Shown: in pieces, positions 34,614 through 43,242 of the stretch
How positions within the stretch are numbered: position 1 is the first letter of the stretch
Layout of the letters: every line of letters begins with the position of its first letter
Source of the DNA: an uncultured Lachnospiraceae bacterium
GTDB lineage: Bacteria; Bacillota; Clostridia; Lachnospirales; Lachnospiraceae
Direction: 5' to 3'
Assembly (NCBI GenBank): GCA_947174505.1
Contig: CAMWJF010000020.1
Span: 1-61,024, forward strand
Length of the DNA stretch: 61,024 nt
The notes under the pieces: generated by a model
The model's database searches: none
The model's input: the letters and a program-made list of their open reading frames with translations, nothing else
Told to the model about the DNA's origin: nothing
Position numbers and translations under genes: made by a program

Positions 34614-34913
34614 CTATCTTCGCCTGCCCTGCATCTTCCGCTTAAACATCTCCTGCATATATAGCTGCGAATCTTTTTTATACAGTTCAATTTCCTTTAA
34701 TGTCTGATCAACATATGATGTCGCCGCTTCATACCTGGGACTCTTCCGCACTTCCTCGCGATATTGGTTCATTTCTTCCTTTGTGATGATTTTTTTATCT
34801 ACCAAAATCCTAAGTAAAGCCTGCACATCTACTGCTGTACTTAAAATCATCTGCTTATTTTTTATATCTCTTTCCGCAGCATCTAAATCCATCATTTGAT
34901 TTGTATCTAACAT
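34614..34913 (-). CDS. Hypothetical helical protein (99 aa)
   Basis: Start at 34913 with GGAGG seven bases upstream. Helical throughout (DAAERDIKNKQMILSTAV, EEVRKSPRYEAATSYVDQTL) and basic C-terminus FKRKMQGRRR. Unknown function. Confidence 0.65.
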   Translation of the reverse strand: MLDTNQMMDLDAAERDIKNKQMILSTAVDVQALLRILVDKKIITKEEMNQYREEVRKSPRYEAATSYVDQTLKEIELYKKDSQLYMQEMFKRKMQGRRR

Positions 34914-34915
34914 TG

Positions 34916-35347
34916 TCATCCTCCTATCAGTTCGGGATTGTCGAAAATGTTGCCGATAACCTCATAATTTTTTAAATCATGGCTATATCCTTCCCACCAA
35001 TAAACAGGGGCAAATGCCGCACGCTCCCCATCCCATTTTATGACACACTTATCCGGCTCATATTCGCCGCCTTGTCCCCAATCAAGATATCTTTGGCCAG
35101 AAAGTATATCCCCCTCAAAAATCTTCCTGCCGTTCTTGTCTGTCAAGCCTGTGTACTGGAAGACGGTTTTGGAGTCTACATCGACTTGAATATTTTGTAT
35201 CGGTGTTCCAAGACTTAAATCTGTGTTAAGCGGTATGATAAAATGATGGGCATGTCTTCTGTCATCATGTACCATGCAGAAATAGAATCCCTCTACCCAT
35301 TCGCCATTATCAACTCGTTTCCCTCTAAATAAAATCTCTCTATCCAT
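34916..35347 (-). CDS. YopX family protein
   Basis: 143 residues: MDREILFRGKRVDNGEWVEG, VFQYTGLTDKNGRKIFEGDI and the C-terminal YEVIGNIFDNPELIGG are the YopX signature. Common in Firmicutes phages; molecular role unknown. Confidence 0.92.
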   Translation of the reverse strand: MDREILFRGKRVDNGEWVEGFYFCMVHDDRRHAHHFIIPLNTDLSLGTPIQNIQVDVDSKTVFQYTGLTDKNGRKIFEGDILSGQRYLDWGQGGEYEPDKCVIKWDGERAAFAPVYWWEGYSHDLKNYEVIGNIFDNPELIGG

Positions 35348-35375
35348 TTTTGCCTATTTCCCTATCCTTTCCCCG

Positions 35376-36032
35376 TCATTCGCTCATTTCTTTCAATGCG
35401 GATTTGGCTGCTTCTTTGGTGAGGAAAACAGTCTGACCTATATCCTCAGAATAAAAATATCGCTTTTCGCCAGCTTTGAAAGTATGCTCGACTGGCTTTC
35501 TTCTGTATGTATGAACAAATGTCCTATCTTTCTTTAGCTCCATTTCACACATTACATGAGGATTTCCTCCACTATCAACAGCACAGCCTACAATCCTCCT
35601 GAACAGAACAGGCATTATTTCATCTGCCCATATCCAATAAAGAATTTTATTTTTTTTAATTTTAGGAACAATCAGTAGCTTCCCTTGTTCCTCTAAGTCT
35701 TCATATTCTGCCAGTCGTTCCCTTAAATCAGCCATTGCCCATAAATTTGCATAGAATGATGCAATAAGCACTTTTATGCTCTTTTTATTACTTAGATGAT
35801 CAATTCCATACGACAAGTAGTTTTCCATATATTCATCAAACTCTTCATCGTCTGTAAACTCCTCCTGCATATCTGCGTATTTAGACAGCAGTTTCTTTGC
35901 CACTTCCCTCGCATCAATGTCTGTGTCATAATCACGATATCTTGCCCTGCCGTCTTTCGCATAACATGAATTGTGTGCCAACTCATACATGCTCATCTCA
36001 GATACATCTTTATTTGTTGTCAATCTCTCCAT
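35376..36032 (-). CDS. Hypothetical phage protein (218 aa)
   Basis: Start at 36032 (MERLTTNKDVSEMSMYELAH), preceded by GTGGAGG; the longer frame to 36134 lacks a site. The N-terminal region repeats a helical YELAHNSCYAKDG; the C-terminal domain ends VFLTKEAAKSALKEMSE, a pattern common in Lachnospiraceae phages. Unknown role. Confidence 0.7.
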   Translation of the reverse strand: MERLTTNKDVSEMSMYELAHNSCYAKDGRARYRDYDTDIDAREVAKKLLSKYADMQEEFTDDEEFDEYMENYLSYGIDHLSNKKSIKVLIASFYANLWAMADLRERLAEYEDLEEQGKLLIVPKIKKNKILYWIWADEIMPVLFRRIVGCAVDSGGNPHVMCEMELKKDRTFVHTYRRKPVEHTFKAGEKRYFYSEDIGQTVFLTKEAAKSALKEMSE

Positions 36033-36049
36033 ATTTTCCTCCACTTTCC

Positions 36050-36322
36050 CTAACCCCCGTAAGCCTCCACATCGTATTCCGGAACCGTCGGTATTCCGAA
36101 AAACCTTCCTGCAAGTGCTACTGAAATCCCCCAATTATTTCCATCCCTCTGGTATTCCTCTGCCTTTTCATAAAACATTCTGTACACATCACAATCGTCG
36201 CAATGATGATCCGCCACACATTCCCCATATCTTACTCCACCAGATTCACTTCGGAATGTAGAAAAACAGGAAAAGTCTACTTCTTTTTCTTCTTTACCGT
36301 GCTCCCTAGTGTTTTCCCTCAT
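36050..36322 (-). CDS. Cys-containing hypothetical protein (90 aa)
   Basis: Contains CVADHHCDDCDVYRMFYEK, a possible metal site, and RFFGIPTVPEYDVEAYGG at the end. GGAGGATC precedes the ATG. It overlaps the HNH-like gene by 17 bases. Confidence 0.6.
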   Translation of the reverse strand: MRENTREHGKEEKEVDFSCFSTFRSESGGVRYGECVADHHCDDCDVYRMFYEKAEEYQRDGNNWGISVALAGRFFGIPTVPEYDVEAYGG

Positions 36323-36782
36323 CACGATCCTCCTCGTACTCCTCCCGCACCCGGCTCACACTCTCATGCTGCAGCCCCTCGGCAATGGCGATACCCCTGT
36401 GCTCGCAGTATATGTTCACATACAGCCGGAATCTTGAGTCCCTCTCATATGCACGCTCATTCTCTGTCAGATAGTTCCTTCTAAAGATCGTATAAAAGTC
36501 CAGATCCGGGTAAGTTCTCTCGAAGGCTTTCTGCCCTTCCTTGTGGAGTATTTTTGCCACTTCTGCGTTCTTATGTACCGCCTCCGGGCCGTAGAGGTGA
36601 TGGTCTGGGTCAAGATATACCGTAAGACCGTATTTGTCAGAGAGATTGCGGTTAGCCGTGCCGCCCATGACATGGTGTTCCTGCCGGACAGGCTTTATGC
36701 TGTAATCCCTGTGCAGGAGGCGGCAGAGGTAACACTGCCCTGTCTCCTTGTCCTGCATGATACTTTTAATCTTCTTGGCCAT
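36306..36782 (-). CDS. HNH-like Zn protein (158 aa)
   Basis: Pattern CYLCRLLHRDYS, then QEHHVMGGTANRNLSDKYG and LDPDHHLYGPEAVHKN: two Cys followed by paired His, the layout of phage HNH/NinG-type proteins near replication genes. Probably a nuclease. Start overlaps the upstream gene. Confidence 0.7.
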   Translation of the reverse strand: MAKKIKSIMQDKETGQCYLCRLLHRDYSIKPVRQEHHVMGGTANRNLSDKYGLTVYLDPDHHLYGPEAVHKNAEVAKILHKEGQKAFERTYPDLDFYTIFRRNYLTENERAYERDSRFRLYVNIYCEHRGIAIAEGLQHESVSRVREEYEEDRDEGKH

Positions 36783-38205
36783 TCCACACCTCCACCATGT
36801 TCTTTACACTTTCCGCTATCGTGATAATATCCCCGGCCTCTTTTACCAGCTCATTCCATCTGCCATCTGTGCATAATGATTCCGCACGGCGTATCCGTCC
36901 TATGATTTCAGTCTTCTGCTTTTCGACATACTGTTCGAGTCCGATTGTGTCTGTAAAATCAACGCCTGCCGACGCTGCCGTTTTCTCCACCGCCTGATTC
37001 TTTTCTTCCGGCAAGTATTCCGGATAATCCGTGATATGCATCTGGCCCTTTAACTGTTCACGTTCTGGTTGCACCGGTGCAACCCCTGCGCCGCCTTCAC
37101 TGTCTGCGCCACTTCCAGCACTGTCCTCTCCTGCTCCGCTAAGGGCTCCATCTTCTTTGTCCGCGGGTTCAGGACCAGCTGCAGGCCCACCAGCCTGTCC
37201 ACTGTCCGCGCAAGCCTCTCCCTGCGTTTTGTTCTCTCCGTTCTCACTGCCTGCTGCCTCCTGTCCATCCCTGTCTTCCGTTTCTTCAACCGGCTTTTCC
37301 TGTTCTCTGTTCTGCTCTTTTGCCCCATTCTGTTGCGACGTCGCAACAGGCTCTATCCCCTGGTCTGATTCGGTAAAGGCGGCTTTTCCTGTGTCCTCTC
37401 CCACGCCCTCTTTCTGCCCTTCCGGCTCCTTATAAAAATCACCCCACACATCATCCTTTTTGCAGGCCCCGAAGATTCCGTATACGGTGTCTAAAAGCTC
37501 CTCCCAGCTCATCGAAACCGGCTCCGGCTCTGTCATCAGCTTATACTTCACGCCGGTGTTCCAGTCGTACAGGAAAAGAAACACGATGCCCTTTTTATGG
37601 GATGTCTGGGACGGTGCCACCAGCTCTGCTGCCTCCCTGTATTCCGGCGGATTCTCTTCCAGATTCCGCATGACACCGTTCAGCATGTCCTTTTTGTCTT
37701 TGAAGAAGTCAGCCAGACACTTTTCTAACGGCGTATGTCTTCTTTCCTCCCCGCCTGCTGCCTCTGCAGTTTCCCCCGCGCCAGCGCCTGCAGACTCCCC
37801 TGTGTCCTCCGGGTTCTGACTGTTAAAGGCTTTCAGCTGCCGGATCTCCCGGATGGTTGTCTTCTCCGTGATCAGCTCCACCTCACTGTCCGGCAGGGTA
37901 AGCATCTCGGACAGCTTGGATGAGGAAAAACCTTTGAACTCTTCTTTCAGCTCAAGGGAATTTCCTCCCTCGCTGTACTTTTCATTGATCGCGATGAACC
38001 GTGACACTGTGCTCTTACCCAGACCATATTCTCTTTCTGCAAATTCAAATATATCCGCTGCGCCGCCATACATGCCGGAATCCCTGATCTGCTTGAGCCT
38101 GTAGCCGATATGTACAAAGTTCCCTGCCGTTTCCGCCAGTTTCCTGCGGATGTCCTCCTTCCACTGTGTCCATTCATCCAGCGTGATCTGTCTGTATTCT
38201 TCCAT
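36766..38205 (-). CDS. ParB-like/DUF3102-like DNA-associated protein (479 aa)
   Basis: Residues 1-130 contain an HTH-rich part (EREYGLGKSTVSRFIAINEK, SSSKLSEMLTLPDSEVEL). The middle (about 135-165 and 290-400) is disordered, Glu/Gly/Ala-rich. The C-terminus (EQYVEKQKTEIIGRIRRAES) is helical. Two palindromes lie in its disordered codons (37068 and 37332). Related N-terminal regions occur in mobile-element proteins near replication genes; function unproven. Confidence 0.65.
   Translation of the reverse strand: MEEYRQITLDEWTQWKEDIRRKLAETAGNFVHIGYRLKQIRDSGMYGGAADIFEFAEREYGLGKSTVSRFIAINEKYSEGGNSLELKEEFKGFSSSKLSEMLTLPDSEVELITEKTTIREIRQLKAFNSQNPEDTGESAGAGAGETAEAAGGEERRHTPLEKCLADFFKDKKDMLNGVMRNLEENPPEYREAAELVAPSQTSHKKGIVFLFLYDWNTGVKYKLMTEPEPVSMSWEELLDTVYGIFGACKKDDVWGDFYKEPEGQKEGVGEDTGKAAFTESDQGIEPVATSQQNGAKEQNREQEKPVEETEDRDGQEAAGSENGENKTQGEACADSGQAGGPAAGPEPADKEDGALSGAGEDSAGSGADSEGGAGVAPVQPEREQLKGQMHITDYPEYLPEEKNQAVEKTAASAGVDFTDTIGLEQYVEKQKTEIIGRIRRAESLCTDGRWNELVKEAGDIITIAESVKNMVEVWNGQED
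37068..37083. repeat. 16-bp palindrome GTTGCACCGGTGCAAC, copy 3
   Basis: Third identical copy, again read V-A-P-V-Q-P, in the disordered part of the 479-aa gene. It is 12.3 kb from copy 2, which is 12.0 kb from copy 1. Confidence 0.9.
37332..37347. repeat. 16-bp palindrome GTTGCGACGTCGCAAC
   Basis: Perfect palindrome sharing the GTTGC...GCAAC arms of the other class, with GACGTC as centre. Read V-A-T-S-Q-Q. A second copy is at 47310. Confidence 0.85.
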
Positions 38206-38227
38206 TACGCGTTCCTTTCCTTTTCCC

Positions 38228-40387
38228 TCACATTGCCGCCGGGAACCCCTGCCCTGTCACCTGTGCCGCATCCTGTCCTGCTGCCCCCTGTCCGCATTTT
38301 AGCCGGACAACATAGGCGTCCAGCCATTCCTGCATCCGCTCCTTATCCGGCTTTTTGTCGTGGGCGCCATACCACTGCCTGATCTTTTTCTTCTCCGGGT
38401 CGATCTCCACGGTGATGTATGGCGTATCCGGGGCATCCGCCGCGCGCAGGAACAGGATAATGCCCTTTCCGTCATTATGCTTTTTCAGGTAGCCGTCCCC
38501 GCCGACGCAGTGGTGGAGTATCCGTCCCTCCATAACGATCTCGCCCGCATCCCTTGCCGGGCGGATCAGGAACTCCCCGTCCGCAAAGTAAAACTGTTTC
38601 CTGTACCGTCTGTAATGCTTTTTGATAAGCGGATATCTGGCGCATACTGACGCAATGCGGATATCTGCCTCTTTTTTATTACTCTCCTCCACCATTCTGG
38701 CATGTGCCGCGTCCAGGTTCCGCGGGAACAGGTATACGGTGTTCGTCATGTCGTAACCAAGCGCATGTCTCATGTTTAAATAGTCAGTGTAGCGGCTGGC
38801 AGTACCCTGCAGCCTGGACACGGCAGTGCTGCACCCTGTCCCGTATCCGCATCCTGCATACTTTGCCACCCGGTTCAGGAACTTCTGCACGCCCATATAC
38901 ATCAGGACCTCACTTACCCGGTCGCCAATTCCTGCCTCTGCCAGGCACTTTATCTGGCTGTCTGTCCAGCACCGGTGCATGCGCCTTTCCATCTGCATGA
39001 CCGTCAGGATATCCGTATCCCCCTTTTCCCGTACCAGCTGTTTCACCCGCTCTTTCCTGATGCCGAGGAAAAGCTCCGGCCTTTCCGCATCCGCATCCTG
39101 CACAATTCCGTAATGGCATGCCATAAGCCCCCTGACCACCCCTGTAAGCCCCATCTTTACCAGCATTTCGATCTGCGGCGTATGCAGGTACCTTTCCAGG
39201 TAATCCACGGGGCTGGTGTCCGTCTTTTCTGCCGCACAGTATTCTTCCAGCGCACTGTACCGCAGGAAAGACCCTTTTACCGCCCCAAAAGTCTCCGGCA
39301 TGATCTTCCCCGGCTTTATTGTGATATTAGCCAGCCCGGACAGGTTGCAGTCGTCCCAGAAGTCCTTCCCGCTGTACGGGTCATGTTTGTGGTAGTCCTT
39401 CTGTACCTTTTTCCCGGGTTCAAAATAGATCCTCGCGACCTCTGTTCCCGACAGTTTCTCATGGGCATACACCATTTCCAGCCCGTTTTCCCATGCTTCT
39501 TCCAGCACCCACTCCTTTTCCACTTCCACGTACCTGAGCACGAATCCTGTCTTTTGGTACTGCTGCCCGAGGAACAGGTACCCTTTCTGTGCCCGCATCC
39601 TTCCCGCACGCCCCTGCGGGACATACAGCCCTGTTTTCCCGCACTCCGGGCAGATGCCGTAATGGTTTTCCACAGGCTCCTCAACCGTCCTCTCGAACCG
39701 GCTTTCATAGGACTGTCCCTGTTTCCATCTTGCCACTGTCACACCGCCGCATTCCGTACATGCCACTGTCACCCGCGGTCCGTGTTTTCTGTAAAAGATC
39801 GTATGCCTGCTGCCAAAGACTGCCTGATCGGCATACTGCAGTATCTTTCCCTCCGGCAGTATCCCGGTATTTTCTATCCGCTCTTCCAGCGCCGCCTGCC
39901 GCCTTTCATATTTCCGCATTCCCTTTTTTCTGTATTTCTCACTGGTTATATCCTTCTGCCGCCGGTCAATAAAATCCCACCAGCTTTCTTCCCTCCAGAC
40001 TGTTTCATTGGTAAACGCCCTGATCCGCTCCAGATCCTTTTGCGAATACAGGACATTTTCCTTTTCCCTGTCTTCACGGCTCCGCAATACGTGGCCACCA
40101 TCCTCCCGCCATACCAGTCCATGGCTGTCCCTTGTACCCGATGTGATCCTGCTCCCTGACCACGCCCCGGTTCCCGGGAAGAATGTCCCGAAATCCTTCC
40201 CCGTGAGAGCGATCCTCACTACAGGGATATCCTTACTGTCCTTCCTGTTCCGGTATACCTCTATGAACAGGTGCGGCTCCGCCGCGATTTCCCTGATATC
40301 CGTCACTGCCACATATTCCACCGTTTTTCCCCTGCGTACTCCCGGCAGTGTCAGGAACGGTATCTTTTCAATCGCCTTCTTTTTCAC
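38228..40387 (-). CDS. PcfJ-like protein
   Basis: I place the start at the GTG at 40387 (VKKKAIEKIPFLTLPG), 7 bases after GGGGAGG. About 719 residues. Two Cys pairs (CTECGG near 235, CPECGK near 270) suggest zinc binding. The C-terminal domain has LHHCVGGDGYLKKHNDGKG and TPYITVEIDPEKKKIRQWYG, the PcfJ signature. PcfJ proteins accompany conjugative and phage replication genes; molecular role unknown. Directly follows the PcfK-like gene. Confidence 0.85.
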   Translation of the reverse strand: MKKKAIEKIPFLTLPGVRRGKTVEYVAVTDIREIAAEPHLFIEVYRNRKDSKDIPVVRIALTGKDFGTFFPGTGAWSGSRITSGTRDSHGLVWREDGGHVLRSREDREKENVLYSQKDLERIRAFTNETVWREESWWDFIDRRQKDITSEKYRKKGMRKYERRQAALEERIENTGILPEGKILQYADQAVFGSRHTIFYRKHGPRVTVACTECGGVTVARWKQGQSYESRFERTVEEPVENHYGICPECGKTGLYVPQGRAGRMRAQKGYLFLGQQYQKTGFVLRYVEVEKEWVLEEAWENGLEMVYAHEKLSGTEVARIYFEPGKKVQKDYHKHDPYSGKDFWDDCNLSGLANITIKPGKIMPETFGAVKGSFLRYSALEEYCAAEKTDTSPVDYLERYLHTPQIEMLVKMGLTGVVRGLMACHYGIVQDADAERPELFLGIRKERVKQLVREKGDTDILTVMQMERRMHRCWTDSQIKCLAEAGIGDRVSEVLMYMGVQKFLNRVAKYAGCGYGTGCSTAVSRLQGTASRYTDYLNMRHALGYDMTNTVYLFPRNLDAAHARMVEESNKKEADIRIASVCARYPLIKKHYRRYRKQFYFADGEFLIRPARDAGEIVMEGRILHHCVGGDGYLKKHNDGKGIILFLRAADAPDTPYITVEIDPEKKKIRQWYGAHDKKPDKERMQEWLDAYVVRLKCGQGAAGQDAAQVTGQGFPAAM

Positions 40388-40392
40388 CGCCG

Positions 40393-40878
40393 TCACCTCC
40401 CCATGTAGTAATCCGTGATGATCTGTTTTGCCGTGGCCATACCCGGAATCCCGAGTGTGCATCTTCCCGCTGTCACGCCTGCTGCCTTCATAATCTCCTT
40501 GTCTACCGCGGTCTGGTGCTTAAAACTCCACTTAAGGAGCTGCGCCACACACCCGGCGAGGCTTTTTCCTTTTTTACGCACCCTCCCGGCCATCTCCGGC
40601 CGTTCCAGGCACTGTGCTTTGATATATTCCACCCAGTCCCCAAGGATCTCTGCACATTTCACTTCCTTTGCCTCCACTTCGATCTTGCCGATGGCGGCGG
40701 ACATGTCGTCGCATATGTACAGCAGGCCGCCGTCAATGAACGCTTCCAGGATATCCGCGTCGATGCCGTTCTCCCCGGCCAATACCTTCAGGCTGTCCAG
40801 GTCCCCCTCTTTGCGGAGGTTTACCGCTGTCTCGTTTATCTCTGCCGCCGAATCAAATTCCCCGAATCTCTCAAACAT
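40393..40878 (-). CDS. PcfK-like protein, possible AcrIIA9-type Cas9 inhibitor
   Basis: Start at 40878 (MFERFGEFDSAAEINETAVN) with AAGGAGG upstream; the long N-terminal frame to 41244 is shadow. 161 residues, with RKKGKSLAGCVAQLLKWSFK and KQIITDYYMGR resembling the KS-x-x-GC and C-terminal YY pattern of PcfK-like proteins. AcrIIA9 anti-CRISPR proteins belong to that family (known). The link is inferred by weak pattern and by PcfJ adjacency. Confidence 0.55.
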   Translation of the reverse strand: MFERFGEFDSAAEINETAVNLRKEGDLDSLKVLAGENGIDADILEAFIDGGLLYICDDMSAAIGKIEVEAKEVKCAEILGDWVEYIKAQCLERPEMAGRVRKKGKSLAGCVAQLLKWSFKHQTAVDKEIMKAAGVTAGRCTLGIPGMATAKQIITDYYMGR

Positions 40879-40892
40879 AAAATCCTCCTTCC

Positions 40893-41378
40893 TTACATCC
40901 ACCAGTCGCTCACGCCCTGCATGGTCTTCCACTGTCTCCCGACCCTGACCCGTATCTTCTTTGCCCGCCGGATGTGCACCGCATACTGTCTCACTTCCAG
41001 ATGCTCCTCCGGCTCCCCCTGCTCCCTGTATCCCACTGGCTCCCGCGGGCTCCTGTGTCCCCCTTCCGGGTGCCAGCCTTTCCCCCGCCGCATCCCGAGT
41101 TTCCGGAGGCGGCGGTTTAATGCAGATATACTCAGGCCTGTCCCGTCCGCTATCTCCTTCAGCGTAGCACCGTCCGCGTACATGGCAAGGACCTGCTCCC
41201 GGTGTTCCCCAAAGCTGTCCCTCCTGGTCCCTTTCTCCCCGCACAGCCTGATCGCACGGTCTACTGTCGAGATCGAGCAGCCGAAGAGCTCACAGATATC
41301 CTTCCTGCGTATCCCCTCTTTCCTGAGCCCGCAGATCTGCCGGTACATCTCTGATACTTCCTGTTCATTTCTTCTCAT
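40893..41378 (-). CDS. Tandem-HTH DNA-binding protein (161 aa)
   Basis: Two helix-turn-helix units: RRKDICELFGCSISTVDRAI (about 23-43) and ATLKEIADGTGLSISALNRR (about 71-90), followed by a basic tail. Tandem HTH suits binding of palindromic sites; the repeated GTTGC-N6-GCAAC palindromes are possible targets, by inference. It overlaps the upstream gene by 14 bases. Confidence 0.75.
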   Translation of the reverse strand: MRRNEQEVSEMYRQICGLRKEGIRRKDICELFGCSISTVDRAIRLCGEKGTRRDSFGEHREQVLAMYADGATLKEIADGTGLSISALNRRLRKLGMRRGKGWHPEGGHRSPREPVGYREQGEPEEHLEVRQYAVHIRRAKKIRVRVGRQWKTMQGVSDWWM

Positions 41379-41886
41379 GCCTGTTTCCTTTCCCCGTGTT
41401 CCACTCCGGCGCCTCTATCAGAAGATAATTCTCCGGCTCCTTCAGCCCGTGATCCTTTGCCATCTCCTTCTGGAGCCTGCCGAGCATACACTGCCTGTAG
41501 GAATGTTCTTCATCCGTCCATTCCGTGACATGCTTTTCCAGAAGCGCCGCGCACTGCTGCCACAGGTCTGCGTTTCCTACGGTCTTTCCCCTTGCGTTCT
41601 GCCAGCCGTTTTTCTGCCACTGCCAGAGCCAGTGGTTCTCCATGGTGTTCAGGACGTGTGAACATGTAGTAAAGACCCGGACGCAGCATGTTTTTGTGAG
41701 AATGGAAAGGGCCTGCTGCAGGAGCCGCAGCGCCATCTCGTTTTCGGTGGTGATATCCGCGTAGATGATCCCGCCCCTTGTTTCCGGCGCCCCCGATCTT
41801 CTGATACACTCCACCACCCAGCCTCCGGCCATCCTTCTTTTCGCCGGGCCCTTATATGCTGTCTCTATGTAAATATTGACGTTCAC
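41365..41886 (-). CDS. RNase H-like protein lacking catalytic residues
   Basis: 173 residues from a GTG (MNVNIYIETAYKGPAK). It aligns with RNase HI: NIYIETAYKG to the first strand, TENEMALRLLQQAL to the TNNRMEL helix, VFTTCSHVLNTM to LSTDSQYVRQGI, and WQWQKNGWQNARGKTV then NADLWQ to the substrate-handle region. But the catalytic Asp10 is Glu, Glu48 is Ala, Asp70 is Thr and the last Asp is absent. It may bind RNA-DNA or prime replication without cleavage. Confidence 0.7.
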   Translation of the reverse strand: MNVNIYIETAYKGPAKRRMAGGWVVECIRRSGAPETRGGIIYADITTENEMALRLLQQALSILTKTCCVRVFTTCSHVLNTMENHWLWQWQKNGWQNARGKTVGNADLWQQCAALLEKHVTEWTDEEHSYRQCMLGRLQKEMAKDHGLKEPENYLLIEAPEWNTGKGNRHEKK

Positions 41887-42685
41887 CCGCTGTCACCTTC
41901 TTTCCTCTCCGGGTACCATGATGTGACGTTTTGGGAGGTATCTGATATCCTATCCGTTCTCCTCCCCATCTGATCAGTGTGTACGAGAAATATTGATATC
42001 CTGTAAATTCCGACGTCCCTGATCTGACGCTGTCCTTCTGTAAAGTGTATCCCGGCTTCTCCCTGATATTTTCCCGGAACCGGTTTGACTCAATGGTCCG
42101 TTTCGTGACCTTCGGCCTTTTCAGGCTTCTTGAAGGGTACCAGCGTTTTCCGATCAGCTTTCCCTCTGTCTCCTCCGTCTTCGCCGCGTACTTGATAAAA
42201 TAGGCTGCTATCTTCGAGAAGTCCGGCGCCGTCCTGACCGGGTCAATATGGATGCCTCCATGTGGCCAGCACTTTACCAGCACCTTCAGCACATCCATAT
42301 CCTCACGGCCCATCAGCATGTGGATATGCCTGCTGCCTCTTGGTCCTACCTCCTTTGTGTAGATACTCCTCAGGATCTTCCCTTCCCTGGCATACTCCTT
42401 CCTGATGTTCTTCACAGCCTTGGAGATCAGCTCCTGCATCTCCTCACTGCCTCCCGGCCGTTTTGAAAAATCCAGCCTCACCAGCGCATCCTCATTCTTA
42501 AAGTTAGCCGCCATCAGGAGGCGCAGTTCTTTCTCCGCCTTCCTCTGGTTTATCTTTTTCTGGGACTCCCTTGTCGGTTTTTCCCTTTTTGCCCGCTTCT
42601 CTCCCTTTACATGTGCCCTGTACGCATAATATTTACTGATCTCAATGATATCCCCCGCCTCGCATACTTCTTCTATGTATGGCAT
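41852..42685 (-). CDS. HUH-type replication initiator
   Basis: 277 residues (MPYIEEVCEAGDIIEISKYY). The HUH motif is GSRHIHMLMG (His120, His122) and the tyrosine motif AYFIKYAAK (Tyr162, Tyr166), with IYTKEVG before. This is the layout of rolling-circle Rep and phage A-type initiators, which nick the origin. AGGAG lies 6 bases upstream. The upstream hairpin at 42767 is the candidate origin. Confidence 0.8.
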   Translation of the reverse strand: MPYIEEVCEAGDIIEISKYYAYRAHVKGEKRAKREKPTRESQKKINQRKAEKELRLLMAANFKNEDALVRLDFSKRPGGSEEMQELISKAVKNIRKEYAREGKILRSIYTKEVGPRGSRHIHMLMGREDMDVLKVLVKCWPHGGIHIDPVRTAPDFSKIAAYFIKYAAKTEETEGKLIGKRWYPSRSLKRPKVTKRTIESNRFRENIREKPGYTLQKDSVRSGTSEFTGYQYFSYTLIRWGGERIGYQIPPKTSHHGTRRGKKVTAGERQYLHRDSI

Positions 42686-42766
42686 ATGCTTCTCCTGTCC
42701 ATTCGTTAATAATTTTAGTGGGGTACTCAGACGTGAAAACGCCTGATTTTACTTGACTTTTCCACC

Positions 42767-42836
42767 CTCGGGTGATATCATTTTTATAGCAAATTTTTTG
42801 TGTATCACCCGAGAATCCGCCCCGCGCCAACGGGGC
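42767..42836. other. Candidate replication origin hairpin
   Basis: A perfect 11-bp inverted repeat CTCGGGTGATA/TATCACCCGAG (42767-42777, 42803-42813) encloses an AT-rich 25-base loop, followed by a CCCCG/CGGGG stem. It lies in the 170-base gene-free gap just upstream of the HUH gene, as double-strand origins often do. Confidence 0.55.
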
Positions 42837-42855
42837 TTTTCTCATGTCTTCTTTT

Positions 42856-43242
42856 TCATACGCCCGCCTCTTTCTCCAGCTGTAACTGCACTTTCCCGCC
42901 GCCAATGTCTTCCCAGCTCTTTATGTACATGGGACCGTACCGGGGAAGCGGACTCAGATGCAGGTCATCGTAGGTCTTATGTATCCTGACGCACTCCCAG
43001 CCCGCCCGCTCCACCTCGCGCTCCGGGAAGAGCCCGTCCTTTAACGGCTCCCATTCTTCCTTGTAGGCGCGGTTCCCGAAGTACCCCGCCAGCTCTGCCT
43101 CTGGAAACTCTAAGAAGGTGGCGACCGTCTGCGCCCGGAAGTAGAGCATCTTGGCCGCCGCCCACTCCTTACGCCGGCAGCGGAGCTGGAACTGGTCGGC
43201 ATAGTCACACAGCTTGTCCCTTACTTCCTGTTCTGTCAGCAT
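42856..43242 (-). CDS. Hypothetical early protein (128 aa)
   Basis: MLTEQEVRDKLCDYADQFQL, then EWAAAKMLYFRAQTVATFLE, helical with mixed charge. Lies immediately before the candidate origin. No family recognised. Confidence 0.65.
   Translation of the reverse strand: MLTEQEVRDKLCDYADQFQLRCRRKEWAAAKMLYFRAQTVATFLEFPEAELAGYFGNRAYKEEWEPLKDGLFPEREVERAGWECVRIHKTYDDLHLSPLPRYGPMYIKSWEDIGGGKVQLQLEKEAGV

Noticed and set aside
40879..41244. 122-residue N-terminal extension of the PcfK-like frame
   Set aside because: Gly/Arg-rich shadow of the tandem-HTH gene; a strong ribosome site precedes the ATG at 40878.
42642..42905. 87-codon minus-strand frame across the candidate origin
   Set aside because: It overlaps both flanking genes and the hairpin, has no ribosome site and unlikely composition.
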